A DNA stretch of 64,000 nucleotides from Pisolithus tinctorius. Its lineage: Eukaryota > Basidiomycota > Agaricomycetes > Boletales > Pisolithaceae. The stretch is taken from contig JANFAH010000003.1 of assembly GCA_024663395.1 (NCBI GenBank), positions 3,286,001 through 3,350,000 on the forward strand, given 5' to 3'. The notes beneath the pieces are model-generated. The model made no database searches. It was not told the DNA's origin and saw only the letters and a program-made list of their open reading frames with translations. Made by a program: the position numbers and the translations under genes. Positions 22,301 to 34,072 of this stretch are shown here, one piece after another (positions within the stretch are counted from its first letter, which is position 1; each line of letters starts with the position of its first letter).

Positions 22301-24787
22301 GATGCTGAACCATGGTCAGCTTGCTACAAATTACAGTATAGTGACGTACCAAGGTATCCCGCAATACCTCCGGGCTTCACCGTGAAGAGAAGTTTTCGTG
22401 TTTCCTGGCTTTCCGTTTCCTGCCTGTGGTCACACGTGCACATTGAATCCGTATCAGAACCGGAAAACCTTGGGTGAGCAGTTTGAGAGGTGAAGGCCTT
22501 GGGTGTATCAAGGGGAAGAAGAATGTCAAGGAATCCTTCTATAACATAGTATAGCCCTAGATGAAGATGTAACGACCGTCAACAACAGCAAGGACGGACG
22601 TCCTGGGGGGTCCGAACCTGTATTTCGTTCTCCAGCCTTCACTAGCGTCGACCCAGCCGAGAAGAACAAAATCTCCACTTCGTTGTCTAAACCACTCATG
22701 GAGTCTGCGACGTTTGACGACGAAGCGCCCGTTGCACTCGACGTACCATCGTCCCCACCGTCAAGAAGAGAAAGAGAGCCGAAGGGGGACGAGAACGTCC
22801 CTGTACCAGGACGCACTGGGTCGAAAGGTGGAAGCCCAGGGGAGCCCTCACCAGACTCTGGCCCGCTGATAGGCGGCTGCACCAACCCGATAGATTTCGC
22901 GATGCAAGACATAACTTCCTGGCGGAGGTCGAACTCATCCCCGGTGGGACTATTCCGAGGGAAGTCATAAGCTGCAAGCTTTGGTGTGCTCAGAAAACTA
23001 AACGTGCGATATACTGGCTTGAAGTTCTCATTGTTTCCTTGACTAGAGGATGTGAACAGGTCACCAGCTTGAACTTGGTGGCGCGAAGTTGATGAACGAT
23101 GGCCAAAACTTCGCATCAGCAACGGAGGGTCGGCCATTTTTTCTTTTGACGAAGATGTTTCAGAATGATCCTTCAATTTGTTCAACGAGACCGATGATGA
23201 TGTCGTGTAACTGAAGTAGTCGCTTTCCGAATCCGTACCCTGAATGGCTACATCGTCAAAGCGCTGTCGCAAGTATTGCAGCCCGCCACCTTCATAAAAC
23301 GATGCAGGCAAAGGATGACACGCGATCTCGTTTATGGCTTTCTCGGTACGAAGGACTTCTGTAGTCAATCCCAAATACTTGTGGGCCGCGCTGAACGTTA
23401 CCCGCGAGAATCTAGTAAGAATGACTGACGGAGGACAACTCCGAATCAGTAATTGGCAACAAATTTGCCTACGACACGAACCTTGCACGATATGACCAGT
23501 GGCTTTCGGGAATTTCTTGGTCACTCTTCGGAAGGCTTCAGCAGGTATGACAGACAGTGTACTATCTTCCGTGGCTCTTCCGACAATGCCATGATGGAAT
23601 TGCGACTGCGGATGCGGACTTGAGTCCGAATGCACATTTGAACGGGCATCAGAAGTAGTTCCGCGGAACTGCCTGTCCACGCGCTGAGGTGAGACCGTGT
23701 CCGCAAGCGGTGATGCCAATTCACGGGGGTGAGCAGTTGAACCAGACGAGGAAACCGATCCTCCCCGCCCTCGACCTCGGTGAACAAAATGCTCCGCATC
23801 AGGATCGAGCGTCACATGCGAAACATCAGAGTTCGTTCGCCTAACTCTAGTCTGTTCTGGAAGCGGTATGTGGTCACCGGACTTAAGAGCCGACAACGCA
23901 GCAGGCTCGTCCTGCCAGCTCAACTTTATCTCGTCTGTAAACAAGCTCAGGATACTAAACAGGCTGGACAGTGTCCCACCAGTTCCAACTTCATTGATTA
24001 ACTGGTATCCGTTCATGTCTTCTTCATCCCAGGAACCATTTTGCCGAACGTTTGGGCCGGTGCGAGCAAACACCTGCACTGTACCATCTATTACACAATA
24101 GAAGTTCCTGTCTTGATCGAGGGATATGCTGTCCCCTGCTATTAAGCGCCTGGTTTGCAAATGTCTGGCTAGTTCGTGGAAGACCTACAACGATCAGTCT
24201 ATCAAGACGTAAATTACCATCCGCACGCGGACACCCACTGGTTTCTCAAGAAAGCCAAAAACGCGAACGGCTTGTAAGAATTCGTCTAAGTAGTTATGGA
24301 ATGAAGGTGGGGGATCGGTGGTGTTAACATCGGGATGTAAAGCATTGACATCAGGCTTGACCAGGGGTGGCTCTCTTAGTTGAGAGTAAATGTTGAGGTA
24401 TCGGAAGCGTATCCAATAATTAAGCGCAACAGCGGAGGCGAGGAACATGATAGCAAATGACCAAAAGTTTAACTGAAAAGCACGAGAGTATCATCAGTCC
24501 TGCAAATCACATACAAGGGGAAGCCGCGACTCCAACCGTCAAAGTCATCGAATATGAGAGAACGAAGTAGATAAAACGGGGGATCGTGATGGTCGCGAAT
24601 GCGATGAGAGATCTTGCCCACGACAGCATCCATACTGTAGCACGATTACTCGTCAGTACACGTCCCAGCGAAATTACGCGCGCCAAGGACGGGGCCACGC
24701 ACACATAACCCAGAAACAAGCGGACAGCAGGGAAATCAGCGGGTGTCGCCCATCGTATTCTGGCATACTGGGTGGCGGGGAATCCAT
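19339..24787 (-). CDS. NTE1: Lysophospholipase NTE1 (neuropathy target esterase family)
   Basis: ER-membrane serine esterase that deacylates phosphatidylcholine to glycerophosphocholine. First exons: 24787-24703, 24634-24537, 24472-24239, 24184-23482, 23424-22618, then from 22556; the last exon ends with TGA at 19339. Order of features: an N-terminal transmembrane region ([15 protein letters not shown], then [22 protein letters not shown]), a cyclic-nucleotide-binding-like domain (about 24180-23900), a long Ser-rich linker, and a second cNMP-like domain near 22090-21790 (FYVINGRL ... [20 protein letters not shown]). The patatin domain follows, with an oxyanion loop [15 protein letters not shown] near 20770-20720 and the nucleophile elbow GGTSIGSF near 20624-20601. 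The dyad Asp is in LVDGGY near 20105-20085. The C-terminus is basic ([14 protein letters not shown]). I resolved the ends and catalytic parts but not every central intron. It is divergent from VPS33 with 169 bases between start codons. Confidence 0.93.
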
Positions 24788-24956
24788 GCTGCAGAAACGT
24801 CGTCCACCCTCAGTGCGAGTGATGGTTACACGTTACTGGTTGGCCCGCGACGGCTCGCCTGGATGACGAAATCAAATGCCAGCAGGAGACGTCGATGCCT
24901 CTTTAGGCAATAGGGCCCTTGTAACCGGTGGCAGTGCTGCTGTATTCTGCTCGTCG
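24788..24956. promoter_or_regulatory. Short shared promoter region between NTE1 and VPS33
   Basis: The start codons of NTE1 (24787, minus) and VPS33 (24957, plus) are only 169 bases apart, so both genes must share one small promoter. No TATA box or clear factor site is visible. If VPS33 began at the earlier in-frame ATG (24876), the gap would shrink to 88 bases. Confidence 0.5.
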
Positions 24957-27674
24957 ATGATGGCAGCGACGTCCACACCGTCCTCAGACTTGCAGACGAC
25001 TTCCGGCGTAGAAAGAGAAACAGAGCAGGGCCTGGATGTCGAGATTCTGAGGGAGAGCGCGAAGAAGGCCTTAATAAACGCCCTTAATTCCGTGCGTTGC
25101 CCAGTACTAAGTGTGTACGTACTAACCCTGGTGCAATTGCTGCAGGTGAATGGCGCGAAGACTCTCGTGCTGGACCCCACGCTTGCTGGGCCACTGGGGC
25201 TCGTAACGGAAGTTGCATTATTGAAAGTACGCTTTCTGCTCCCAATGTATTGATCGCGCGTGTCGACCACTTTTTGCAGCATCACGGGGTGGACAAGATG
25301 TTTTGGCTTGAACCTGGCCCTCTCACGTCTACAACTACAAATGTAGTGTATCTCTGCAGACCTCTCATAAAATATGTGAAGATTATAGCAGGTCCGTTGC
25401 ACGGCGTTGTGAATACCACCTCATTCATACCGCACGTCCAGACCAGATCAAGAGGCATGCTAAAGACTCGGTGAAGCATACGTACACGCTCTTCCTCGTC
25501 CCGCGGACATCGACACTTGTTTCCAGAATATTGGAAGAGGAGGGTGTACTTGGAGATGTATCTATCTCGTCGTACAACCTACAGTTTATACCCATTGCTG
25601 AAGATGTGATTTCACTTGAATGTGACAGTGCCTTTAAGGAGCTGTGGGTGGTACGTTGTTCTTGTCTCTCCCGTTGATGGGCCTGATCGCTGCGAATAGG
25701 ACGGCGACGAGACTATCATCTACAACTCAGCGCTGGCACTGGATGTTCTCCAGAAAATATATGGCCAGTACCCCCGCATAGTAGGTAAAGGAGACTATGC
25801 TTCGGTAATGTGATCCAATAGATTGCCATTGCACACGTTGACCTCTAGTAGAAATTAGCTACCTTACTCACAAAATCGCTTGCCAACCAACCATCGCCCG
25901 TCGCCAACCCCACATCCTCGTCAGCGCCCTTTGATTCCCTGATCATCCTTGATAGACGGGTTGATATGATCACACCTCTACTAACCCAACTTACCTACGA
26001 AGGTCTTATTGACGAAGTGATCGGAATTAAGAATGGTATTTGACCCCTATCTGATTCTCGAGAATGCTTTTCTCATTCCCGCTTAGGTCACGTTGAATTG
26101 CCCATGAGTCTCTTGAATCCACCGCCAGCTCCAAATCAAAGCCCATCACAACCCTCCACTTCTGCCGCGGCTACCTCTATCATTGGTGAAAAGACAAAGA
26201 AATACCACCTTTCGGCTGCGACAGACCCACTATTTGCCGATCTGCGAGACCTGAACTTTTCATCTATGGGGAAGCGATTGAGCCGAACGGCGCATAGGTT
26301 GGATGAAGAGTACAAGGTTAGATGGTCTTCATCGCGCTGGTGGAGTGCGCCCTGATATCTCGTAGGCTCGGCAGCAGGCAAAGACGGTTGCTCAGCTCCG
26401 AGACTTTGTTGGAAAGCTTGGTGGCTTGCAGTCTGAACATCAGGCTCTGAGACTGCGTAAGTTCTGGTTTTACGTCACTTGGCGTGATCTCAACAACATT
26501 CTTCAGACACCGGGCTTTCGGAAATTTTGCTTCCTCATACCAGAACGGATCTATTCAACAAATCACTCGAGATCCAGCAGAGTTAGCAAATTACATCATA
26601 CCTCTATGACTCTCGTTCTGATCCAAGCTTTCCTAGACCTGCTTGCGTCATATGAGGCCTCCGCGCAAGTGACAGCGATCGAGGAAATGGTTGCTCAAGG
26701 AGCGGACATGCAAACCATAGCAAGGCTGCTTTGTCTAGCCAGCTTAACAATGGGTGGCATTAAGACTCGCGCTCTGGAAAGCATCAAACGAGAATTCCTG
26801 CAGGTAAGGACAAGTTACTTGCACGGTCTCTCCTTTACACTTGCTCTGCAGGCATACGGCTATGACCTCCTCCCGCTTCTTCTCTCCCTCTCTAGCCCGC
26901 CGCTCTCTGTCCTCCTTCCGAACCCTTTGCCCCCTTCAGCATCACCCATGGTGACCACTAGCAAGCTCCCTTTCAGCACGGTGCGCAAGTCGCTACGACT
27001 TCTCATTGATGACAATCCGGAAGCACTCGAGGAAGTCGAGAATGACATTAGCTTTGTCTATTCTGGGTACGCGCCGATCAGCGTCCGACTCGTACAGTGC
27101 GTCGCGCAAAAGAACGGCGTAATCAGCAATCCTGTTGTAGACAAGGTAACCGGCAGCGGCGGCGCCGGAAATGCAGACCACGGTGATGCGGACGGAAGAG
27201 GCACTTCGATAAACGCGAAGAAACTATATGCACATCCAATTGTTGGGTGGAAGGGGTTCGAAGATGTCTTAGGCACACTTCCGGGAAAGATATTCGATAT
27301 TCCAAGAAATATGAACAGTAATTCGGGTGCCAACTCTGTGACCACCCTCGTCCCCTTACCCAGTAAGTAAATACCACTAGTTTTGCAAATGCTAAGCATT
27401 GATTGATATGTTCCTATGAGTTCGACCACACGAACAAATGTCGACGACTGTTGTGTTCTTCCTTGGTGGGTGTACGTATACTGAGATTGCGGCTCTTAGA
27501 TGGGTCAATCGCCAGCACAGAGGTAGGTTTCTCCCGTTTCGATCCATTGGGGTGGCTTCACGTAACATCTGAACAGGTAGGAAGTTTCTGATTGCGACAA
27601 CGGGCATCATAAGTGGTTCGAGCTTGATAAAAAGTATAGCAGGGGATGGGAAAATTGGTCAGGACAAGGTCTAA
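24957..27674 (+). CDS. VPS33: Vps33, Sec1/Munc18-family subunit of CORVET/HOPS, 699 aa
   Basis: SM-family protein that guides SNARE assembly at endosomes and vacuoles. Thirteen exons sum to 700 codons: 24957-25091, 25146-25226, 25280-25391, 25442-25650, 25700-25804, 25852-26035, 26087-26316, 26366-26456, 26507-26581, 26637-26803, 26852-27362, 27421-27522 and 27577-27674. Diagnostic stretches are [77 protein letters not shown] and [27 protein letters not shown]. Later ones are [46 protein letters not shown] and [19 protein letters not shown]. An earlier in-frame ATG at 24876 would add 27 residues; I prefer 24957, nearer to where family members begin. Several Ser/Pro-rich insertions lengthen it slightly. 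Vps33 in CORVET works with Rab5/Vps21, also encoded in this window. Confidence 0.96.
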
Positions 27675-28383
27675 GAGGCAGTAGGTAGGCCTGGGGCCTA
27701 GACTCGTTGAGGCCACACGGGCTTGTTCACTATGTTCAGTCAAGTTCTTGTGTCGCATTTTTTTTGGTTGATGACCATGACGATAGGAAAACAGTACTGC
27801 AGACACTCAGAGGCCATGTGTGGTCTGTGCGAGCAAAATAGTTATCCTGTTGAAGAGCCGGCGCGTAACCGAGGCGCGTCACGTCTTGTTTAGGCGCTCT
27901 GTTTACGGACCCCGGTCACCATACTGCGATTTCCTTGGATAGTGGGTATCGTTAAAGCTGCTGGAAAACGACGATTTCGCGCACATCGACACCTGGGCCT
28001 CGCTTCTCCCTGTTTCGAACGAACTGCACCACCTCGAAGTAGCAAGTGTGCGATGCACGTGACCTGGAGTGCACGGATGCATGCAAGTGCCAGGGGTCCG
28101 GAATTGAGTGTGTCCCTGTCAGCAAACAGGAAGGGCTCTCTCGTATAAGCTCCGCCCAACCCAAACCAACATGAGCTTTTCCTCCTTCCTCCAGACCACC
28201 ACTATCGCCCAATTTCTTTATTCCCGTCCACCTCCGTAAACACTTCAAACAGTGCGTGAGTGAATGGTTTAGTAATTTTATAAATGCTCCTAACCGTAGT
28301 CGACCCCTTTTGCCGGCGTGGTCGTTGAACAGTTTCGCTTAGGCAATACCCACCGTCGTTGGCCAGCTACCCCATCTGATTAT
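27675..28383. other. Intergenic, about 0.7 kb, with a CACGTG motif
   Basis: No gene supported; the opposed frames at 27890-28248 overlap and lack domains. GCACGTGAC at about 28053-28061 contains the E-box CACGTG, about 330 bases upstream of the small HMG-like gene, and could be a bHLH factor site. Confidence 0.45.
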
Positions 28384-28717
28384 ATGATGACCGCCACAGA
28401 GAAGAAAACGACGACTGAGAAGCCACCGCGGAAGACTAGTAAGTGGTAGTGCCTTGTATGCGCCTGCTGTCAGTTCGAATCCATCCTGTAGAATCCTCTG
28501 GTGGCGGAGGTGGGAAGAAGAAGCTCACCGTTTTCAATAAGTTCATGCAGTCGGAAATGGCGCGCCTGAAGGAAACAGAACCTAACATGACCCACCAGGA
28601 GAGGTACGAAATGATTATGCTTTCGTGCATCACATTGGACTAACCACTTTTGCCAATAGATTCAAGCAGGCTACTGCCAATTGGAAGAAGGCCAAAGAGA
28701 AGCCAGCTACCACGTGA
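28384..28717 (+). CDS. Small HMG/YABBY-like protein, 74 aa
   Basis: Three exons (28384-28438, 28492-28603, 28660-28717) give 75 codons. After a Lys/Thr-rich leader (MTATEKKTTTEKPPRK) and a Gly-rich hinge, residues about 28-70 read KLTVFNKFMQSEMARLKET followed by EPNMTHQERFKQATANWKKA. This resembles the HMG-box-like C-terminal domain of plant YABBY proteins (N-(K/R)F-(I/M)...E...(I/L)K...P...H(R/Q)E.F..A..NW) and comparable short fungal proteins. The likely property is DNA or chromatin binding in the nucleus; that is inference. Two consecutive ATGs (28384, 28387) could serve as start. The complete message codes for little beyond this domain, so it may act as a small architectural factor. Confidence 0.8.
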
Positions 28718-29417
28718 TTTTCGTCGTGCTTCATGCATTGTGACCGACTTTGATCACATCAGTCATGCTCATCTTTGTCTCATCCAAGCACACCGACATG
28801 CTTGCCTTCTTACATTCTATCCCTACATCTTACTACAAGGACACGTTTTGTTCCTTTACCATGTGTCGAGTCTATGATATTCTTATCGATAAACGACATG
28901 TTTCTGTACGTTACGTGCCATTTTTCTATTCGGGTCGGTTCGTCCACATTCAAATACTGTCCAAGTTGGTCTAGCAGATTCCGTTAATTTCATCGTATTC
29001 CACGTTGAACTTGGTAACTTCTTTGAGTTGTCCTGTCAAGTCATTAGGCACACGGAACATCGGCTTGATGATGCAGGCGCTGACGCCCTGTTATCGATGA
29101 TGAAGCTTGTTTGTAATTGACGTTTATGACGTCGCCATTCAACGTCCAAACGTTCAACCGCTGTGATCGCAGCAACCACCATGCATTTGAGTAAGGGTAC
29201 GACTGCCCGATGTTGAGCGAGGCGACAGATAAATGATATGGTGTGATAGCCCCTGAGTGAGATGCTTGTGTTCCACAGTTTAGCGTCTTTCCGTTGATGT
29301 GCTGTCTGTCTCGCTTGCCTTATGTTCCTCCCGTGGGTCGTCTAGCTTGCCCATAAGTTATTATCTTCCGAATCGCTGTCTGCTGTCTTATCTTGCTGTA
29401 TCTGTCCTCCTCAACCC
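28718..29417. other. Intergenic, about 0.7 kb, no gene recognised
   Basis: Contains the 3' end of the HMG-like gene and the promoter of the F-box gene. The overlapping frames at 28650-28987 are three readings of the same C/T-rich stretch and have no family features. Confidence 0.6.
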
Positions 29418-32400
29418 ATGAAGCTTTCTCAAGCCATCGATAACGACGACGACGACAACCTCTTCCAGTTTGATCCTTATGAATACAGGAATGACTCGGT
29501 CAGCAGCCCTCCTGTGCCATTCCCTCCCCCCATGAGTTTCTTCCCTGCTGATGGTGACCGGCAACAGCAACGATTTGTCCCGCCTCGTGCATCTGCCCGT
29601 TCACTCGCGCCACAAGACCCTGATGGACCACAGGAGCAGCAGCCTTCCACCCCGACCATGGCGGACCCGGGCAAGGGGAAAGACCCTATGCTAGCGGAAC
29701 CCCTCTCCACCCCCCCTGTCCCGCAGACGCATGGTCTCTTTGACTCCTCCACCATTTCTAGATTCCTTGTCCCGCAGGACAGCGAAGTTGCTTCTTGTTC
29801 ATCCTTCCATCCTACTCCATTCGCTCTCGAGTCTACCCATATATATGACTCTTCACACGTTGAGGCCGCCACTCAGGGTGCGGACGATCAGTCACTATCT
29901 CATCTTGGCCAACATGATGGTGCGTTTGCGGCCTCTTCCCCCTCGTTATCTGGCAAGGGAAAAGACAGGGACATCCCGCCCACGTTGCCTCCTTTGTCTT
30001 TCTCCCCAACGGAATTCAGCTACAGTTCCCTCGACTGGCCTTGCCCCTCATCACCAGGACCTTCCTCGTATGGTTCCAACCATACGTCACTCTTCACACC
30101 TTCATTAAGTCAGTCACAGTCCGACACCACTCAGCAACCAGACTCTCTTCTGCAGCTGCAGAGCGGCTTTAGAAGACCGAGTCCCTCTCCTTCGCTTAGG
30201 AGGTCGCGGTCCAATTTCTCAATCCGCTCAACGCCCTCCTCTGCACCATCCATGGCGAAGTTCAAGTTCAAGCTCGGTTCGTCCTCCAAGACACCGAGCA
30301 ACGTTGCACGTAAACTCTTCGGCAGGAACAAAGGCGACATTTCGGATGCATCTCCAACAGGGACTGAATCTGGCCCCTTGAGCCCGTCGCAGGATGAACT
30401 GCTCGCCCGGCCACTGGATTGCACTTTACCGTGGCAGACCTTGGACGACGCTTTGAAACCGCTTTCAACAGACGTGCTGGAGCAGGTGGACAATATCGCT
30501 GCAATGATATCCGAAATGCCTATCTCGTGGGATCCTAACGTCCATCGCTTTGAACTGGTACCCAGTCTGAAAGACAAAGGGCGCTCTTACTCATCTCCAC
30601 TCCCCACCTCGGCTTTCGATATTGTACCTCAACTGGAGCTCGATGCGTTTATGCCTTTGTCATTTAACCGTGTCTGCAATAATTTCGATGAGGTTCTGCC
30701 GAGGGAGTTGAGGCTCCAGATATTCCGGACCTTAATAGAGGTGCACAAAGAGGAACATGAACAACTTATCTGTAGGGGCGAATGGACAGCACTGAAAGCG
30801 TCCTCGTCCAAGAACCGCTGGGTGGGGAGAGACCGTGCTATGCGAGAGTTGGTGAAATTCAGCAGGGTGAGCATCGTGCACCTTCGTTAATACATGAGCC
30901 GAAACCGAATATTGGCCAGGTGTCAAAGACATGGCACTCGCTCGTGTTCGATGGACAACTGTGGGAAGACGTGGACTTGCAGGCGTTTCCGAAGCTGCCT
31001 GCCCTTTTCCTGGAACGACTCGCGGAGAATATCGGTCCTTTCGTCAAGCACCTTGACCTCTCCGGGCACACTGGCCTCGCATCGAACACACTCCTTGATA
31101 TGATAAACAGCCTCTGCGTGCGCTCGGCACCCACTCTGAACTTTACATATACGCAGCTAACCACAGTTAATCTCCAAGGCTGTACCAATCTCACCACACA
31201 ATCGCTCCACGGTCTTTTAATTAGGTCGCCGTTCCTGCGCTCTTTATGCGTCAAGGGCCTTAGGGCGGTCACCAATGCAACATTTGATGTCCTAGCACTC
31301 TGTCAGCAGTTGACATCCCTGAATATGAGTCGTTGCATCCACATTGATGGCGAAGGTCTACGTGCGTTCGGGGCAGCCGTCCTATCGCGGGGAGCCTATC
31401 TTGTACTGAAAGAGCTTAAGTTATCGGGGATCCAAGATGTATTCGACGACGCGTTTACGACATTGGGGAAGGCGGCGCCTGACCTTGAGGTCCTAGACCT
31501 CAGTTACTGTCTGAGTCTGCATAACTCGGCACTGGCGGCCCTGGTATCCTGTGCCGAGGAAGACAGACATAAGACGAAGACCATCTCGCTGAGCGCGCGC
31601 GAGGCGGGCATGGCGGTGAGGGATTCGCGCCGGTACTTCCGGCGTGTGACGGCGCTGAGACACCTCTCCCTCTCGCATTGCCCACTCCTGACCGATATCG
31701 CGTGCTCTAATCTTGCATATGCACTCCCCCACCTCGAATTCTTGGAGCTTGGGGGGATCGGAGGAGAGTTGCATGATGATGGACTGGTGAAGCTATTAAA
31801 GACGACACCACTCATACGAAGGCTGGACCTCGAAGATGCGTCATCCATCACAGATGCGGTCCTCGCAGTCCTGACCCCAATTAACGAAGATGACTCTACA
31901 TCTCCCACAGACGTTGCCCCACCGCAGACGGGCCACGCGCTGGAGCACCTCGGAGTATCGCATGCATCGAGGCTAACAAACGAGGCATTCTCGGCCCTTA
32001 TTTGTGGTTGTCCCAAGTTACGTTTCCTCGAGGCAGATAGTACGTTGGTGTCAGGGTCTGTGGTCAAGGAGTTCGTTTGCACCTCTCGAGAGCGCAGAAT
32101 TAAAGACGCACATTTCATCGCTGTGGACTGCCGTTTGGTAGGCGAGAATATTGTGAAGGACGTTATGCCTCACACGCGGCCGCGGAGGGGATGGAGGTCA
32201 TGGGAAGCACGTAAGCTCGGCTACTTGGATGGGAGAGACGGTGAGGACCTTAAGGTCGGGCAGGACGAGTGCGATGAGGAGAGGGTTGTCCTCAAGTCAT
32301 TTTACAGCTGGCAGACGGTGGATGCTGTGAAAGCTGCGAGAGACCGAAGACGGAAGGCGACGAAGAAGTCCCGGGATGACGGGTCATCTGAACAGGTGAG

Positions 32401-32521
32401 CGAGCTGGGGGAAGGGAAGTGGGCAAGCAGAATGAAGTGGTGGTCTCCGAGTAGGAGATCTTCCGGGAACAACACCCCCGGTTTGGACGATAGCGATCGC
32501 GATGGATGCGTCATAATGTAA
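29418..32521 (+). CDS. F-box/leucine-rich-repeat protein with C-terminal CaaX box, 1016 aa
   Basis: Probable substrate receptor of an SCF ubiquitin ligase. Two exons, 29418-30866 and 30920-32521, total 1017 codons. Residues 1 to about 410 are Ser/Pro/Gln-rich and disordered. An F-box begins at about 415 (FDEVLPRELRLQIFRTLIEV), is interrupted by about 35 charged residues, and resumes FSRVSKTWHSLVFDGQLWEDVDL across the exon junction. From about 530 to 830 come leucine-rich repeats of the AMN1/Grr1 type (TTVNLQGCTNLTTQSLHGLL, TSLNMSRCIHIDGEGLRAFG, RHLSLSHCPLLTDIACSNLA, RRLDLEDASSITDAVLAVL). The C-terminal 130 residues are charged and end in CVIM, a CaaX motif whose Met favours farnesylation. That would tether the receptor to membranes, as in animal FBXL2. 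An internal ATG at 30782 reads through the intron in another frame and is not the start. Confidence 0.9.
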
Positions 32522-32677
32522 AAACAATGGTTCGTTTTCGTGCTTTCCTTCTTCACGTTACTGGTTTCCGTGTTGTTGTACATTCCACGCTGTACCCACC
32601 ACATTTTGGTAGTGCTACTACCTTTGTATCCAAAGAGAAAGTTAAATGTAACATGATATCGTGGACATAGAACAAAA

Positions 32678-33886
32678 TTATTGTCGTGGTTTCTTTTCCT
32701 TACGCTTGGATTTCTTTTTGGACGACTTAGACGACTGGGCTTCCATTGACGAAGACGGCGTGCAGCGTTGGGATTCACTGACAGAAGGGGCTTCCTGTGG
32801 GACAGATTTCGACCTTTCACGGCTACCCGAAGGTTCCGGCGTCGACGAAATGCCTTCGTAGCCTATCGGAAAGAAACTGTCACCACCATAATCAATGAAA
32901 AGAGGGATAATAGGAGATACGTACCCGCGACTGAGTCGATACGTGGCCGTTTTTTACGGGACGATGTCGAAGCTTGATCCACCTGATTGAGTTCTTCCTT
33001 CATCTTGTGCTTACCTTTATCGACTGGCAGCGTCCCCATCGCGGGCTCCAACTCCAGTCCATCCGGCGTGCCTTCCATAGAGTAGTCTTCTGGCAGTATT
33101 TCGCCGAAAACTTCTAGTTCTTCTTCTTCATCACCCAGCTCCTGCAAATTTCGCTCGTACTCCGCACGTTCGAGCATCTTGCTGGTGATTTTGACTGGGA
33201 CACGCTCTAGTACGCTGGTGCTTGGACCGGGAATAGGTGTGACAACCGCATCCATAGATTCATCGTCTCGTTCATTCTCAACCGACGTTACGTTCGTTGC
33301 TTGTGCGATGGCGTGTTTTATGAATCTTTCCGCTGCTTCTTTGTCAAGACCGAGTTTGCCTGCTCCCACATAAAGTGTTAGAACAGCCAATAGTACATCA
33401 CGACCGGGGTCGACGCTGTTTTGGACTCGTGAAAAAAGACTTACGTTTCTGGTTGGACGCTTCAGCGTCTTTGATCTTGTCAAAGTATACGCGCACGCGG
33501 TCCTGTTCTGGGAATGGGTATGAGGTATGTGACGGGGGAGAGACAACGTACGAGTTCGCGAACGATCGGATGCGTCATCGGGTCAATGCCACGAGCTTTC
33601 AGGTAAACTACATCGCGAAGCCAATAACACCACCGTGGCATAGCATGCGGCCACGTCAGCGGTTTAGAAACGCAAAGAGAGAGAAAAAACTGTACACACC
33701 AAATACGAGATCATACACCACATACGGAATGATGACCTGCATCTTTGCCTGTTGGATCGTGTCCAGTCTGACCAGCGTTTCGGTGAGGGACTGGGAAAAG
33801 AGAGGCTCGAGCTGGGATTCGAGCTCATCGAGATGTTTGTTCAATTTCGCGATTTTTTTGCGAATTTTGGTCGCGTCGGTCGACAT
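32678..33886 (-). CDS. LRP1: Exosome cofactor Lrp1/Rrp47 (C1D family), 306 aa
   Basis: Nuclear exosome-associated protein of the Sas10/Utp3/C1D family, which partners Rrp6 in processing of rRNA and small nuclear RNAs. Exons 33886-33700, 33607-33552, 33502-33445, 33359-32925 and 32862-32678 give 307 codons. The C1D domain fills residues 1 to about 135: a helical start (KIRKKIAKLNKHLDELESQL), YVVYDLVFVYLKARGIDPMTHPIVRELDRVRVYFDKIK, then RKLGLDKEAAERFIKHAI. The C-terminal half is acidic then Ser-rich, and it ends in a Lys-rich tail (SSKKKSKRKEKKPRQ) typical of RNA-binding members. Between exons 3 and 4 a frame encoding VDPGRDVLLAVL looks coding but is the intron; splicing it out restores the conserved sequence. 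Its 5' end faces the MRS6 terminator 187 bases away. Confidence 0.9.
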
Positions 33887-34072
33887 GGTGGTGAGCGAAC
33901 TAGTTACAGCCACAGGGTGTGGCGTAAATGAAACGTGGAACACGAGAAAATATGGTTTGGGTGAACGGCTGTCATCTTGACAGTCAGGGTTTTGACCAAT
34001 GACTGCCACCACCAATCAGATCCTGCGGAAAAAAGCTCCCGTTTCATAACATTACACCGAGTACATATGTAG

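Noticed and set aside
28441..28491. GTTCGAATCC, resembling the B box of a tRNA gene
   Set aside because: It sits in a 53-base intron of the HMG-like gene; there is no cloverleaf and no properly spaced A box.
30782..30919. Open frame beginning MDSTESVLVQEPLGGERPC that runs into the F-box/LRR exon as an apparent separate gene start
   Set aside because: It reads the end of exon 1 out of frame and then the intron. Splicing 30866 to 30920 joins FSR to VSKTWHS, the conserved F-box end, so the long upstream frame is the real N-terminus.
33371..33443. In-frame looking peptide VDPGRDVLLAVLTLYVGAG in LRP1
   Set aside because: Removing it as an intron (GTAAGT...GCAG) gives NQKRKLGLDKEAAERFIKHAI, the expected C1D-family sequence.
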